From positions 1 through 64,000 of the forward strand of contig JAVEQI010000005.1 of NCBI GenBank assembly GCA_034007745.1: a DNA stretch of 64,000 nucleotides. Direction: 5' to 3'. Below the pieces are notes generated by a model. It did not search any database, was not told where the DNA came from, and saw only the letters and a list, made by a program, of their open reading frames with translations. The DNA comes from Desulforapulum sp034007745. Lineage in GTDB: Bacteria; Desulfobacterota; Desulfobacteria; Desulfobacterales; Desulfobacteraceae. Below are positions 50,699-59,518 of the stretch, one piece after another (the stretch's first letter is position 1; each line of letters starts with the position of its first letter). Both the position numbers and the translations under genes were made by a program.

Positions 50699-52003
50699 TT
50701 ATAACTTTCGGTTGTCAATTACGCGGACGGCCTTGCCCTGGCTTCGTTCAATGGTTCTTGATTCAACTAACCTTACCTTGGCGGAAACCCCCAGGTACTC
50801 TTTGATGTCGTTGGATATTTTACCTTCCATGATCTGCAGGTTCTTGATCTCATCGGAGAAAATCCGGTCGCTGACCTCGACCCTGACCGTCAGCGTATCG
50901 AGGTTGCCGGCCTTATCAACAACAAGCTGATAGTGGGGCAGAATGTTTTCATTTTTCATGAGAACGCTTTCGATCTGGGATGGGAAGACGTTGACACCCC
51001 GGATGATGAGCATATCGTCGGTCCTGCCCGTTACCTTTTTCATACGCACGTGGGTTCTGCCGCAGAGGCAGGGTTCCGGATTCAAAGAGGTAATATCCCG
51101 GGTTCTGTAGCGAATAATGGGAAAGGCCTCCTTGGTTATGGATGTAAAGACAAGCTCGCCTGTTTCACCGTAATCAAGGACCTTCCCGGTTTCCGGATCA
51201 ATGATCTCAGGGATAAAGTGATCCTCAAAGATATGAAGCCCATTCTGGGCCTGGATGCACTCGATGCTCACACCCGGTCCCATTATCTCCGAAAGACCAT
51301 AAATATCCATGGCCTTGAGATTGAGCCTTGTTTCGATCTCATGACGCATGGTTTCAGACCATGGTTCAGCTCCAAAAATGCCGGCTTTAAAGCTCAGGTC
51401 CTTGAAGAAAATGCCCATCTCTTCGGCAACCTCTGCAAGGTGAAGAATGTAGGAGGGAGTACCGGTGAGAATGGTGGGCTTGAAATCCCTCATGATTATT
51501 ATCTGGCGTTTTGTGTTGCCGCCAGACACGGGGATTACCGAGGCACCGAGGCGTTCAACACCATAGTGTACACCGAGGCCGCCTGTGAACAATCCATAGC
51601 CATAGGCGTTGTGGACAATATCCTGGCTTGTGGCACCGCCTGCTGCAAGGCATCTTGCCATGAGTTCAGACCAGGTCTCGATATCCCGGCGGGTGTATCC
51701 AACAACAGTGGGGCTGCCTGTGGTGCCAGAGCTTGCGTGGATGCGGATTACATTTTCCATGGGAACGGCAAACATGCCATAGGGGTAGTTGTCCCTCAGA
51801 TCCTGTTTCGTGGTAAAAGGGAGACGCTCAAGGTCCCTGAGTGTCTTGATGTCCGAGGGTGAGATGCCGGCTTTTTTAAAACTTTCCCGGTAAAAGGGAA
51901 CCGTGGCATAGACTCTTTCCAGGGTGGTTTTAAGTCGTGACAGCTGGATGGCTTTAAGGGCCTCCCTTGGCATTGTTTCAAAGTCCATGTTGAAAATCGG
52001 CAT
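50699..52003 (-). CDS. paaK: Phenylacetate-CoA ligase
   Basis: A 434-residue adenylate-forming enzyme that makes aryl-acetyl-CoA from the acid, ATP and CoA. The AMP-binding motif is ASSGTTGSPTVVGYTRRD, followed by YGLFTGGLGVHYG, YGLSEIMGPG and IIRYRTRDIT; the C-terminal DDMLIIRGVNVFPSQIE is the mobile domain with the A10 region. AAGGAG precedes the ATG. With the ACT gene it resembles aromatic amino acid degradation loci (phenylalanine and tyrosine via indolepyruvate-type oxidoreductases). The exact aryl-acid is not fixed. Confidence 0.92.
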   Translation of the reverse strand: MPIFNMDFETMPREALKAIQLSRLKTTLERVYATVPFYRESFKKAGISPSDIKTLRDLERLPFTTKQDLRDNYPYGMFAVPMENVIRIHASSGTTGSPTVVGYTRRDIETWSELMARCLAAGGATSQDIVHNAYGYGLFTGGLGVHYGVERLGASVIPVSGGNTKRQIIIMRDFKPTILTGTPSYILHLAEVAEEMGIFFKDLSFKAGIFGAEPWSETMRHEIETRLNLKAMDIYGLSEIMGPGVSIECIQAQNGLHIFEDHFIPEIIDPETGKVLDYGETGELVFTSITKEAFPIIRYRTRDITSLNPEPCLCGRTHVRMKKVTGRTDDMLIIRGVNVFPSQIESVLMKNENILPHYQLVVDKAGNLDTLTVRVEVSDRIFSDEIKNLQIMEGKISNDIKEYLGVSAKVRLVESRTIERSQGKAVRVIDNRKL

Positions 52004-52032
52004 TAAAAAAATCTCCTTGATTTATATATGTT

Positions 52033-52809
52033 TTACAGGAACTTGGCCTTTCTTTTTTCAAGAAAAGCCTGGGTTCCTTCTTTTGCGTCGGGACTTGCCA
52101 TACAGAGGGCAAAGGCGTTGATCTCAATTTTACAGCCTGTTTCAAGGTCGACGGACAGACCGTTATGTATAGATTCCTTAGCCGCCTGAATGCAGACCCG
52201 GCCCTTTAAGGCCATGGCTTTGGCCGTTTTCATAACTGTTTCCATGAGATCTTCTGGTGTGCAGACCTGGTTTACAAGCCCATAGGTCAGGGCCTCAGAT
52301 GCGGAAAAGGTCTTGCCGGTAAAGATGAGTTCTTTTGCCCTGTTCGGTCCCACAACCCTTGCCAGGCGCTGGGTCCCGCCAAATCCTGGAATGATGCCAA
52401 GGGTGATTTCCGGAAGCCCGAACACAGCCTTTTCAGAGGCGTAGATAAAGTCACAGGCAAGGGCGACCTCCGTGCCTCCGCCCAGGGCAAAACCGTTCAC
52501 AGCCGCAATGACCGGAATGGGAAGGGTCTCCATGCGGGCAAATGTCCTGTGACCGAGTTTTGCAAAACGTTTGGCCCCGAGAGCATCAAGTTTTGTAAGT
52601 TCTGAGATGTCGGCTCCCGCTACAAAAGCCTTGTCTCCAGCTCCTGTCAGCACAAGGGCCCTTACCCCCTGATCCTGTTCAACAAGGTCAAGCACGGCTC
52701 CCATCTCTAGAATCAGTTCATGGTTCAGTGCATTGAGGGCCTTGGGGCGATTAAAGGTCAAAGTACCAATGGTGTCGGAAACATCAAAATTCAAGTGTTT
52801 GAAAGTCAT
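52033..52809 (-). CDS. Enoyl-CoA hydratase/isomerase family (crotonase)
   Basis: A 258-residue crotonase-fold enzyme. The oxyanion-hole segment GADISEL, the first catalytic Glu in FALGGGTEVALACDF, and the second in PEITLGIIPGFGGTQRL are all present, so hydratase chemistry is likely. It adds water to 2-enoyl-CoA in beta-oxidation or butyrate-type pathways. It lies 29 nt upstream of paaK and is probably cotranscribed, fitting aryl- or acyl-CoA degradation. AAAGGAG lies 7 nt before the ATG. Confidence 0.93.
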   Translation of the reverse strand: MTFKHLNFDVSDTIGTLTFNRPKALNALNHELILEMGAVLDLVEQDQGVRALVLTGAGDKAFVAGADISELTKLDALGAKRFAKLGHRTFARMETLPIPVIAAVNGFALGGGTEVALACDFIYASEKAVFGLPEITLGIIPGFGGTQRLARVVGPNRAKELIFTGKTFSASEALTYGLVNQVCTPEDLMETVMKTAKAMALKGRVCIQAAKESIHNGLSVDLETGCKIEINAFALCMASPDAKEGTQAFLEKRKAKFL

Positions 52810-52920
52810 TATTTACTCCTTTATTCAGTTATTTAATGTTAGGAACTCGGAAACAAAGAATTACCCAATCCCGCCTCTCTTTAAGCTCGTCCTCCATACT
52901 GCATCTGACTCCACTACACA

Positions 52921-52966
52921 CCCCAACTAACTACCCCCAACCACCCACTACCCCCTACCCACTACC
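52921..52966 (-). repeat. C/G-tract heptad element after the amidase gene (family B)
   Basis: C-tracts at 52934-52938, 52944-52946, 52951-52955 and 52958-52960 fall in 7-nt phase (C at 52937, 52944, 52951, 52958, 52965). On the minus strand this reads GGGTAGGGGGTAGTGGGTGG then TTGGGGG, a canonical G-quadruplex motif. It lies just past the amidase stop codon in its transcript. The rest of the 159-nt gap (52810-52920) shows nothing else. Confidence 0.8.
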
Positions 52967-52968
52967 TA

Positions 52969-54666
52969 CTATCGGGGATTAGTCTCCCTTATGTACTTTT
53001 CCACCCCGTCAATGATAGCCTCACACAGATCCTCCTGGTAGGCAGCACTCACAAGGCGCTTGCATTCTGTCTGATTGCTCAAGAAAGAGGTCTCTACTAG
53101 AATGGATGGCATTCTTGCCCCGAGAAGAACATAAAAGGGGGCCTGCTTTACACCGAGGTTTTTAATATCAGAATATTTTCGTTCAAGACTTGCGCACATG
53201 GATGTCTGAACTTTGCCTGCAAGACGGCTTGATTCGTTGATCTTTGCATTTTTCATCAAATCGTTGAGAATGGATTCAAGATCGCTGATGTTTTTCCGGC
53301 TGGTTGCATTCTCCCTTGCCGCAACTTCAATGGCCTCGTCGTCCGTGGCAAGGTTGAGGAAATAAGTCTCCAGGCCATGGGCGTTTTTGTTTAAAGCTGC
53401 ATTGCAGTGAAGGGAGATAAACAGGTCAGCTTTTTTGGTGTTTGCAATGGCAGTTCGTTCTTCAAGGGTAAGATAGGTATCTGTTGAGCGTGTGAGGATA
53501 ACATCGCACTTGAGGCGGTCGCGCATACGTGCGGCAAGGCGCTTTGATATAGCGAGCACCACGTCTTTTTCCCATACGTTTTTAAGATAACCGGGAGCTC
53601 CGGGATCTTTGCCCCCATGGCCAGGATCTATGACTATTCTGCGAACTCCAAGGGCCAGTTGTTTTGTAATGGCAGAGCTCAGATTCTTGCTGGTTGTCAC
53701 AGGGATATTGTTCTGGGATGCAGCCACCTTGCCGCCGTTCTCCTTTGCCCATACGTCGATCACAAGCCTGAAGGGGTCATTGAGCGAGAAGACCTTGTAG
53801 TTGTCAAAGGCCTTGATATCAATCACCACCCGAACCGAATGGGGGGTATACTGGCCTGCCCTTGCCTGAATTAAAAGATCGTCGTTAATGGCCGTGTGTC
53901 TGGGTACATTTTCACCAAGACGTGAACCCTGGAGATCAACGTAGAGACGCTGGGGCATGTTGATGGCAGGATCACGTTTGAGCAGATGATGCACAAAGGG
54001 TCTGCTGTCATCTGCATCTATAACCACCCTTGTGTATTCAGGAGTTGACCAGAATCTGAGACCAGTAACCAGGGTGTCGATTCCAGGGGAGGAGGGCGGA
54101 CCAGGTTCAGGCCTTGGTAAGGGTTTTAGCTTTGGTAAGGGGTTTAGCCTAGGTAAAGGAGAAGGAGGAGGAGGAGGAGAAACAGCTTTTACAGGGGCAT
54201 CTTGCCCCTTGAACGTCTGCTGTTTAAGTGAATTTTTTTTACTGGTTCTGTTTTTTTCAGCATTTTCAAAAGCTATTTTCTTTAAAAGATGATTTGCCTT
54301 CTCTTTATATGCGCTTTGGGGATAATGGCCCTGAATTCGGTTGAGGAGATCGACAGCTTCGGTTCTATCACTGGTGCGTTGGGAAAGACTGCTGAGCTCA
54401 AGGTATAACTGGGCAGTTCTGTACATTCCAGCCGGAGCCCAGGGACTTTGGGGAAAGTCTGCATACACCCTCTGGTAAAGTTCGATGCAGTTGACCCAGG
54501 CCTGCCTCGAGTTCTGCTTTGCAGGTTCTTTTTTTAATTTTAAAAAACATAAATCCGCACTGTTGTACTGCTGCTGGGCAGTAAGAGAGGCACAGGAGCA
54601 GGGAAGAATCAATCCTAGGAGAATAAATACAACAAGGGCCGGCAGGGAGTAGCGTAGTTTTATCAT
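52969..54666 (-). CDS. N-acetylmuramoyl-L-alanine amidase with AMIN and TPR-like domains
   Basis: A 565-residue exported cell-wall amidase. N-terminal signal (VFILLGLILPCSCA), then a YbgF-like tetratricopeptide region (about 35-135), a Pro-rich linker with a repeated (L/P)P(R/K)L pattern (about 165-190), an AMIN domain (FWSTPEYTRVVIDADD, about 205-310), and a C-terminal Amidase_3 domain. Zinc motifs are IDPGHGGKDPGAPG, Glu in WEKDVVLAISKRLA, SLHCNA and ILVETSFLSN. It cleaves septal peptidoglycan, as AmiC does. The mutS stop and this start are 3 nt apart. Confidence 0.92.
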   Translation of the reverse strand: MIKLRYSLPALVVFILLGLILPCSCASLTAQQQYNSADLCFLKLKKEPAKQNSRQAWVNCIELYQRVYADFPQSPWAPAGMYRTAQLYLELSSLSQRTSDRTEAVDLLNRIQGHYPQSAYKEKANHLLKKIAFENAEKNRTSKKNSLKQQTFKGQDAPVKAVSPPPPPSPLPRLNPLPKLKPLPRPEPGPPSSPGIDTLVTGLRFWSTPEYTRVVIDADDSRPFVHHLLKRDPAINMPQRLYVDLQGSRLGENVPRHTAINDDLLIQARAGQYTPHSVRVVIDIKAFDNYKVFSLNDPFRLVIDVWAKENGGKVAASQNNIPVTTSKNLSSAITKQLALGVRRIVIDPGHGGKDPGAPGYLKNVWEKDVVLAISKRLAARMRDRLKCDVILTRSTDTYLTLEERTAIANTKKADLFISLHCNAALNKNAHGLETYFLNLATDDEAIEVAARENATSRKNISDLESILNDLMKNAKINESSRLAGKVQTSMCASLERKYSDIKNLGVKQAPFYVLLGARMPSILVETSFLSNQTECKRLVSAAYQEDLCEAIIDGVEKYIRETNPR

Positions 54667-54669
54667 GGG

Positions 54670-57408
54670 TTAGATCAATGCCTTTGATCTGATTTTCTGC
54701 TTCAGATCATTGATAAAATTCAAGGCGTCAATGGGCGTCATGGTCGAGATGTCGGTTTCCTCAAGGGCTTTGATGATATCGTCGTGGTCATTCCTTGCAA
54801 AGAGGTCCATCTGCTGCTGTCTGGTCGCTGACCTGTCAGTATTGTTCTGTCCGGCTGATTCCCTGTCCCTTGTCCTTGTCTTGATTCTGGTCTTTGCCTG
54901 CTGATTCATGCCCTTGGGTTGACTCCACGGCTGTTCCTGCTGAGATCCCTGGGCCTTTTCCGTTGCGGCAAGGATCTGCTTTGCCTTGTTGATTACAGCA
55001 TCCGGTACACCCGCAAGGCGGGCCACCTGGATTCCATAGCTCTTGTTTGTGCCTCCCTGGACAAGCCTTCGTAAAAAAATGATGTTGTCGTTGAATTCTT
55101 TCACGGCAATGTTGAAGTTCTTGATCCTGGGTTTGAGCTGCTCAAGCTTTGTCAGCTCATGGTAATGGGTGGCAAAAAGTGTCTTTACCCCCTTACCGTC
55201 AAGGTCATGAAGATACTCGGCAACGGCCCAGGCGATGCTCATGCCGTCAAAGGTCGAGGTCCCCCTGCCGATCTCGTCGAGGATAACAAGGCTGTTTTCC
55301 CTGGCGTTGTTTACAATGTTTGCAGTTTCCTCCATTTCAACCATAAAGGTACTCTGGCCGAGGGAGAGGTTGTCAAGGGCTCCTACCCTGGTGAATATTC
55401 TATCGATTATGCAGAGATCGGCTCGGGCTGCAGGCACAAACGAACCCATTTGAGCCATGAGGGAGATAAGGGCCACCTGGCGGAGAACGGTTGACTTTCC
55501 GGCCATGTTGGGACCGGTGATGATAAGAACCTGGTCGCTTGTATTGTCAAGACGCAGGGAGTTGGGTATGTAGCGCTCGCCCCTGATCATTTTTTCAACA
55601 ACTGGATGGCGGCCCTCCTCGATGTCAAGCACCTGATTCTCGTTAAGAAGGGGTCTTACGTAGTTATTTTCCTCGGCCGCCGTTGCAAGCCCCATCACCA
55701 CATCAACCCCTGCAAGAAAACCGGCCATCTTGAGTATGGACGGGGTTTGCCGGGAGATTTGTCCCCTTATATCGCAAAAGAGCTCATATTCCAGGGTTGA
55801 GCGTCGATCCTGGGCGTTGAGAACCTTAGACTCCATCTCCTTAAGTTCATCAGTGATGAATCGTTCTGCATTGACCAGGGTCTGTTTTCTGATGTAGTGG
55901 GCGGGCACCTCACGGGCCTGAATTTTAGAGACCTCGATAAAATAGCCGAACACCTTGTTGAACTTGATTTTAAGCGAGCTTAATCCTGTGGTTTCCTTTT
56001 CCTTTGCGCCGGTCTTTGCGATCCAGGATCGGCCGTCCCTTGCGATCTCCAGGATCTCGTCAAGCTCGCCGCTGTAACCGTCGCAGATCATGCCTCCATC
56101 TGTTACAGCTAAAGGGGCATCCTCCCTGATGGCCCGGTTGATGAGATCGGCAAGAGAGGAAAGTTCGGTTAATATCTTTTGCCGGTCTTCGATAAAAGAG
56201 CCATGGAAAAGGGGTGCTGAAAGATGGTCTAATTTCTTGAACAAAAGGGGCAGCTTGTAAAGGGAGGTTTTAAGGGCCGTAAGGTCCCTCGGGTTTGCAT
56301 GGCCCATGGTGATTTTGCTTGCCAGACGTTCAAGGTCATACACATCCTTCAGATGGTTTCTTATGCTGATGCGAAGACCTGGATTTTCCTTTGCCTGGGC
56401 AACGGCATCAAGGCGGTCCTGGATTTTGTCAATACAGATAAGGGGGTAGCGTATCCACGCTTTGAGCAACCGGCCGCCCATGGCAGTTATGGTTTGGTCA
56501 ACGACGCTGATGAGGCTCCCCTTTTTGCCGCTGGTCTGGATGTTTTTTAAAAGCTCCAGGTTTTTACAGGATCGGTCGTCAATGACGAGGTAGGAGTTCA
56601 GCTCATACCGTTCAAGGGATAGAACATGGTCTGTCTCCTGGAGCTGGGTTTCATGGACATAGGCAAGAATGGCCCCGGCAGCCGCAGTGCCCGCCGTTAG
56701 ATCCTCGCATCCGAAACCCTCAAGACTTCTTGTGCGAAACTTATCCTTTAACCTGTCCCGGGCCGATTCAAGCTCAAAGTTTTCATTGCTGACAAAGGTT
56801 ATTTGAATCTGGTCAAAGGCCTGGACCAAAAGCCTGTGGGAGGGGTCCCCTTTAAACGAGGCGGGCATGAGGATTTCCCTTGTATCGATTTTCAGGGCCT
56901 CGTCAATGAGGGTCGAAGGAATTCTGCCATTGGCAGCTTGGATCTCGGTTGTTCTGAACATGCCGGTTGAGATGTCAAGGCAGGCAAGCCCTGCAAACCC
57001 CTGACATACGCACACGGCGGCAAGAAAATTGTTGGATTTTTTATCGAGGAGCTCCTCGTTCAGAATCATACCGGGGGTGATCACCCTGACCACCTCCCTT
57101 CGGACAAGTCCTTTTGCAGATTTGGGATCTTCCACCTGCTCGCATACTGCAACCTTTAAGCCGTTTTCAATCAGTCTTGCAATGTAGGTGTCTGCTGCCC
57201 TGTGGGGAATCCCGCACATGGGAATGGGGTTGTCCTGGTTCTTGTTCCTTGAGGTGAGCGCGATCTCAAGAATGGGGGAAGCCTTTACTGCATCATCATG
57301 GAACATTTCATAAAAATCCCCCATTCGGTAGAAGAGGATTGCATCTTCATACCTCTTTTTTATGGAGAGATACTGTTCCATCATGGGAGTTTCTTTTTTA
57401 ACGGTCAT
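54670..57408 (-). CDS. mutS: DNA mismatch repair protein MutS
   Basis: A 912-residue mismatch sensor. The N-terminal mismatch-binding Phe-x-Glu is in YRMGDFYEMF, the ATPase Walker A is ITGPNMAGKSTVLRQVALI, and the Walker B ILDEIGRGTSTFDG. A Gln/Arg-rich low-complexity linker (about 835-885) precedes the C-terminal LNFINDLKQKIRS tetramerisation segment. The ATG at 57408 was preferred to an upstream TTG. It is adjacent to a LapA-like gene upstream and the amidase downstream. mutL is not in the window. Confidence 0.96.
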   Translation of the reverse strand: MTVKKETPMMEQYLSIKKRYEDAILFYRMGDFYEMFHDDAVKASPILEIALTSRNKNQDNPIPMCGIPHRAADTYIARLIENGLKVAVCEQVEDPKSAKGLVRREVVRVITPGMILNEELLDKKSNNFLAAVCVCQGFAGLACLDISTGMFRTTEIQAANGRIPSTLIDEALKIDTREILMPASFKGDPSHRLLVQAFDQIQITFVSNENFELESARDRLKDKFRTRSLEGFGCEDLTAGTAAAGAILAYVHETQLQETDHVLSLERYELNSYLVIDDRSCKNLELLKNIQTSGKKGSLISVVDQTITAMGGRLLKAWIRYPLICIDKIQDRLDAVAQAKENPGLRISIRNHLKDVYDLERLASKITMGHANPRDLTALKTSLYKLPLLFKKLDHLSAPLFHGSFIEDRQKILTELSSLADLINRAIREDAPLAVTDGGMICDGYSGELDEILEIARDGRSWIAKTGAKEKETTGLSSLKIKFNKVFGYFIEVSKIQAREVPAHYIRKQTLVNAERFITDELKEMESKVLNAQDRRSTLEYELFCDIRGQISRQTPSILKMAGFLAGVDVVMGLATAAEENNYVRPLLNENQVLDIEEGRHPVVEKMIRGERYIPNSLRLDNTSDQVLIITGPNMAGKSTVLRQVALISLMAQMGSFVPAARADLCIIDRIFTRVGALDNLSLGQSTFMVEMEETANIVNNARENSLVILDEIGRGTSTFDGMSIAWAVAEYLHDLDGKGVKTLFATHYHELTKLEQLKPRIKNFNIAVKEFNDNIIFLRRLVQGGTNKSYGIQVARLAGVPDAVINKAKQILAATEKAQGSQQEQPWSQPKGMNQQAKTRIKTRTRDRESAGQNNTDRSATRQQQMDLFARNDHDDIIKALEETDISTMTPIDALNFINDLKQKIRSKALI

Positions 57409-57426
57409 GGTGGGCAACGCCTGGGA

Positions 57427-57843
57427 TTATGCTCGCTCCTCTTTTTCAATCACAATGGCCCCATCCGCTTCTCCATCCAGATCCTTTTCCAGCTCAACTG
57501 TCCCTTGCCGGTTGTAGGGGTCATTCCTGAATTTCTCAAGGTCCTTTTTCAGTACGGCAATCTTGTCAAGATGGGAATCAATGGTGGCGTTAAGCGCCTT
57601 TATGGTTCGGTTCGATCGTAGTTTTAAAGATAAGCCGTAAAATCCTGCCACAAGAATACCTATCACAAAAAAGATTGCGTAATAAAAAATATTCTGAATA
57701 CCGGGGGTTGTCCAATGCCAGGTATCAACCCCGAGATTCAGAGACAAGGTCTGCATGGCAAAGAAATATTCTCGGTTCTGGTAGATGATGAGCCCGGCAA
57801 ATACCAGTATGATGAATCCCAAAAAAAGCTTGATCTTTTTCAT
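57427..57843 (-). CDS. LapA/DUF1049-like small membrane protein
   Basis: A 138-residue inner-membrane protein with two transmembrane segments (about 4-22 and 52-73) followed by a coiled-coil-like stretch (TIKALNATIDSHLDKIAVLKKDLEK) and an acidic tail. This is the layout of LapA domain proteins, which support LPS assembly with LapB in E. coli. GGAGACTG lies upstream of the ATG. The function in this organism is unknown. Confidence 0.75.
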   Translation of the reverse strand: MKKIKLFLGFIILVFAGLIIYQNREYFFAMQTLSLNLGVDTWHWTTPGIQNIFYYAIFFVIGILVAGFYGLSLKLRSNRTIKALNATIDSHLDKIAVLKKDLEKFRNDPYNRQGTVELEKDLDGEADGAIVIEKEERA

Positions 57844-57942
57844 TAGCAGTCTCCATTCTATTCATTGTCAGATTTTCAGGTTAAAATGCACTGGGATCAT
57901 AGATCAGTTTTCTATTTTTTTCAATTAATCTTTTTATTCATA

Positions 57943-58503
57943 TTACCCCATGGGGTTGAAAAGTTTCACCACCCCGGGATCAGGTTCACCCATGATCTGC
58001 CAGTCAATCTTTTTGTCCTGTATCAGGGTTGCTATTTCCATGAGGGAAATGTGGAGGTGGCAGTGTATCCCTGATTTTTTAGCTGTGGTGTCGGCAATCC
58101 TGCCTATAATTTCATTTTGTTCAACATCTTTCCCGGGAACAATGGATTCTGATACCTTGAGGTGGGAGTACACTGAGACCCCCCTTGAAATGGAGTTTGA
58201 ACAATGTTGGATAATTACCGATTGACCGAGGAAGTCGTCACAGACGTTAATGATCCTCCCTCCTGCCATGGCTGGAATCCGGGTGGTTGTTTCAAGCCAT
58301 TCAAGTTTACCCGATCGATTCATAAAAACACCTATATCAAGGCCCTCGTGCTTTGCTTGGCGAGTGCCAAAATCAGCCCACCACTTTTTCCGGCTCAAAA
58401 AAAGCATGCCCTGGTGGAAGACCCACCGGCCGGAATGGGCGACGGGAAGGGTGTTGATCCGTGCAATGGCGTCAAGGTAGGCTGTAATCGGTGGTAACTT
58501 CAA
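57943..58503 (-). CDS. M23-family metallopeptidase domain protein
   Basis: A 186-residue protein with an M23-type fold. HxxxD (HEGLDIG, about 53-57) and HxH (GIHCHLHISL, about 146) are the zinc-binding pairs, and VIIQHCSN plus YSHL match the beta-strand between them. There is no signal peptide, which is unusual for a peptidase that cuts peptidoglycan. The start is a TTG 3 nt after the CooT-like stop; a later start would lose the fold's first strand. It lies downstream of the CooT-like gene and is probably cotranscribed. Confidence 0.7.
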   Translation of the reverse strand: MKLPPITAYLDAIARINTLPVAHSGRWVFHQGMLFLSRKKWWADFGTRQAKHEGLDIGVFMNRSGKLEWLETTTRIPAMAGGRIINVCDDFLGQSVIIQHCSNSISRGVSVYSHLKVSESIVPGKDVEQNEIIGRIADTTAKKSGIHCHLHISLMEIATLIQDKKIDWQIMGEPDPGVVKLFNPMG

Positions 58504-58505
58504 TT

Positions 58506-58700
58506 TTATTCGTGTGCCCTTAAAACAATTTTATGGGCCATGAGGTTAATGTCCTCTATGGTTCCCGCAACCTCCTGGTTTTCCCCCAAAAGACCCCTTA
58601 AAAGAAACCGGTTTTCACCGCAGGGGGTTATTGCCGCAACATTTTCCATCACAAGGGTCTCTGCCCCGTCGGTTTTGAGATATACACTTGATTCACACAT
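58506..58700 (-). CDS. CooT-family nickel-binding protein
   Basis: A 64-residue protein with the CooT pattern: MC at the N-terminus (Cys2 binds nickel in Rhodospirillum CooT), VMENVAAITP, LRGLLGENQEVAGTIEDINLMAHKIVL. CooT supports nickel delivery to CO dehydrogenase. In this window the nearest nickel-linked gene is the LarA-family gene 54 kb away. AAGGAG precedes the ATG. The M23 gene follows directly. Confidence 0.82.
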   Translation of the reverse strand: MCESSVYLKTDGAETLVMENVAAITPCGENRFLLRGLLGENQEVAGTIEDINLMAHKIVLRAHE

Positions 58701-58753
58701 AGTCTTCTCCTTTTATTCAGATTTACCAGGAAATTAAATCTATCAGAGGCCGG

Positions 58754-58806
58754 TTGTCCGTGTCAAACTCAATAACTGTTCTTCAACAGTTATTAAAGAC
58801 GGACAA
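58754..58806. repeat. Nested inverted repeats across the UPF0280 stop
   Basis: AATAACTGTT (58771-58780) and AACAGTTATT (58785-58794) form a perfect 10-bp stem with a 4-nt loop. The outer arms TTGTCCGT (58754-58761) and ACGGACAA (58799-58806) add 8 bp. The right arms overlap the UPF0280 stop codon at 58793-58795. No U-tract follows on either strand. Confidence 0.65.
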
Positions 58807-59515
58807 GTTCAACCTCTCCCCAGGCCCCAAGGGTTTTTCCCTTGATAACGATGATACCTGAGACACCGGGAATTTCAACTCCCCGGTCAATTGCCCGTTG
58901 AACGTCGGTTTCGGTTTGAACAATATTTCCAAGGGCAGTTGCCGCCGCATCGGCAAGGGAGCAGGAGCTTGAGATCACGGTTACGGCATCTGCACGTCCA
59001 AAGCTTTTTGAGTGCCCCAGGGTGCCCGAAGATGTACAAAGGGCGACGGAAGAGTTCCCTGCCTTGATGCGCACCCCGGTTCCCATGCTCAGGGGCGAAT
59101 TTCCAGCATAGATGCCAAACACCGCATCAGTGTCGAGCTTCATGAAAATATCCCCTCCGTTTTCGACTATAACTTCAGAAGAGGCGGTAAGGAGTGCCTT
59201 GCCGGTAAACTCGGCAACGGCCCCTGCAACCGCAGCCATGGGGCCTACATTGCAAAGGGCTGCCGCCCTTATCATCTCCATTACGATGGGTGGTGCGGGA
59301 AACTTTTCCCTTAAAGGGACAAAAGAGGTTAAAAACCGGGGATCAACGGCAAGGTAGGATTCGATCATCTCCCTTGCATGGAGAGCTGCCCGGACAGCCT
59401 GTTCTGCAAGATTTGACCGGGCCTGGATGTAAAGATCTGTCTCCTTTACCGTTGCCTTGAACGAAACAAGACCCTGCCTTTTTGACTGGGTGCGATAGGT
59501 CCGGTTCTGGAACAT
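58793..59515 (-). CDS. UPF0280 family protein (ApbE-like)
   Basis: A 240-residue member of UPF0280, a group related to the FMN-transferase ApbE. Conserved segments: AALCNVGPMAAVAGAVAEF, EVIVENGGDIFMKL, CTSSGTLGHSKSFGRADAVTV and ADAAATALGN. The Thr/Ser-Gly-Gly signatures match. Function is not established, although flavin transfer is plausible. Its stop is inside an inverted-repeat hairpin. It follows dgt by 3 nt, so the two are cotranscribed. Confidence 0.85.
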   Translation of the reverse strand: MFQNRTYRTQSKRQGLVSFKATVKETDLYIQARSNLAEQAVRAALHAREMIESYLAVDPRFLTSFVPLREKFPAPPIVMEMIRAAALCNVGPMAAVAGAVAEFTGKALLTASSEVIVENGGDIFMKLDTDAVFGIYAGNSPLSMGTGVRIKAGNSSVALCTSSGTLGHSKSFGRADAVTVISSSCSLADAAATALGNIVQTETDVQRAIDRGVEIPGVSGIIVIKGKTLGAWGEVELVRL

Positions 59516-59518
59516 GGG

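Noticed and set aside
54100..54180. Direct repeats in the amidase gene
   Set aside because: They encode a Pro-rich inter-domain linker (repeated P-L-P-K/R-L) and are explained by protein composition.
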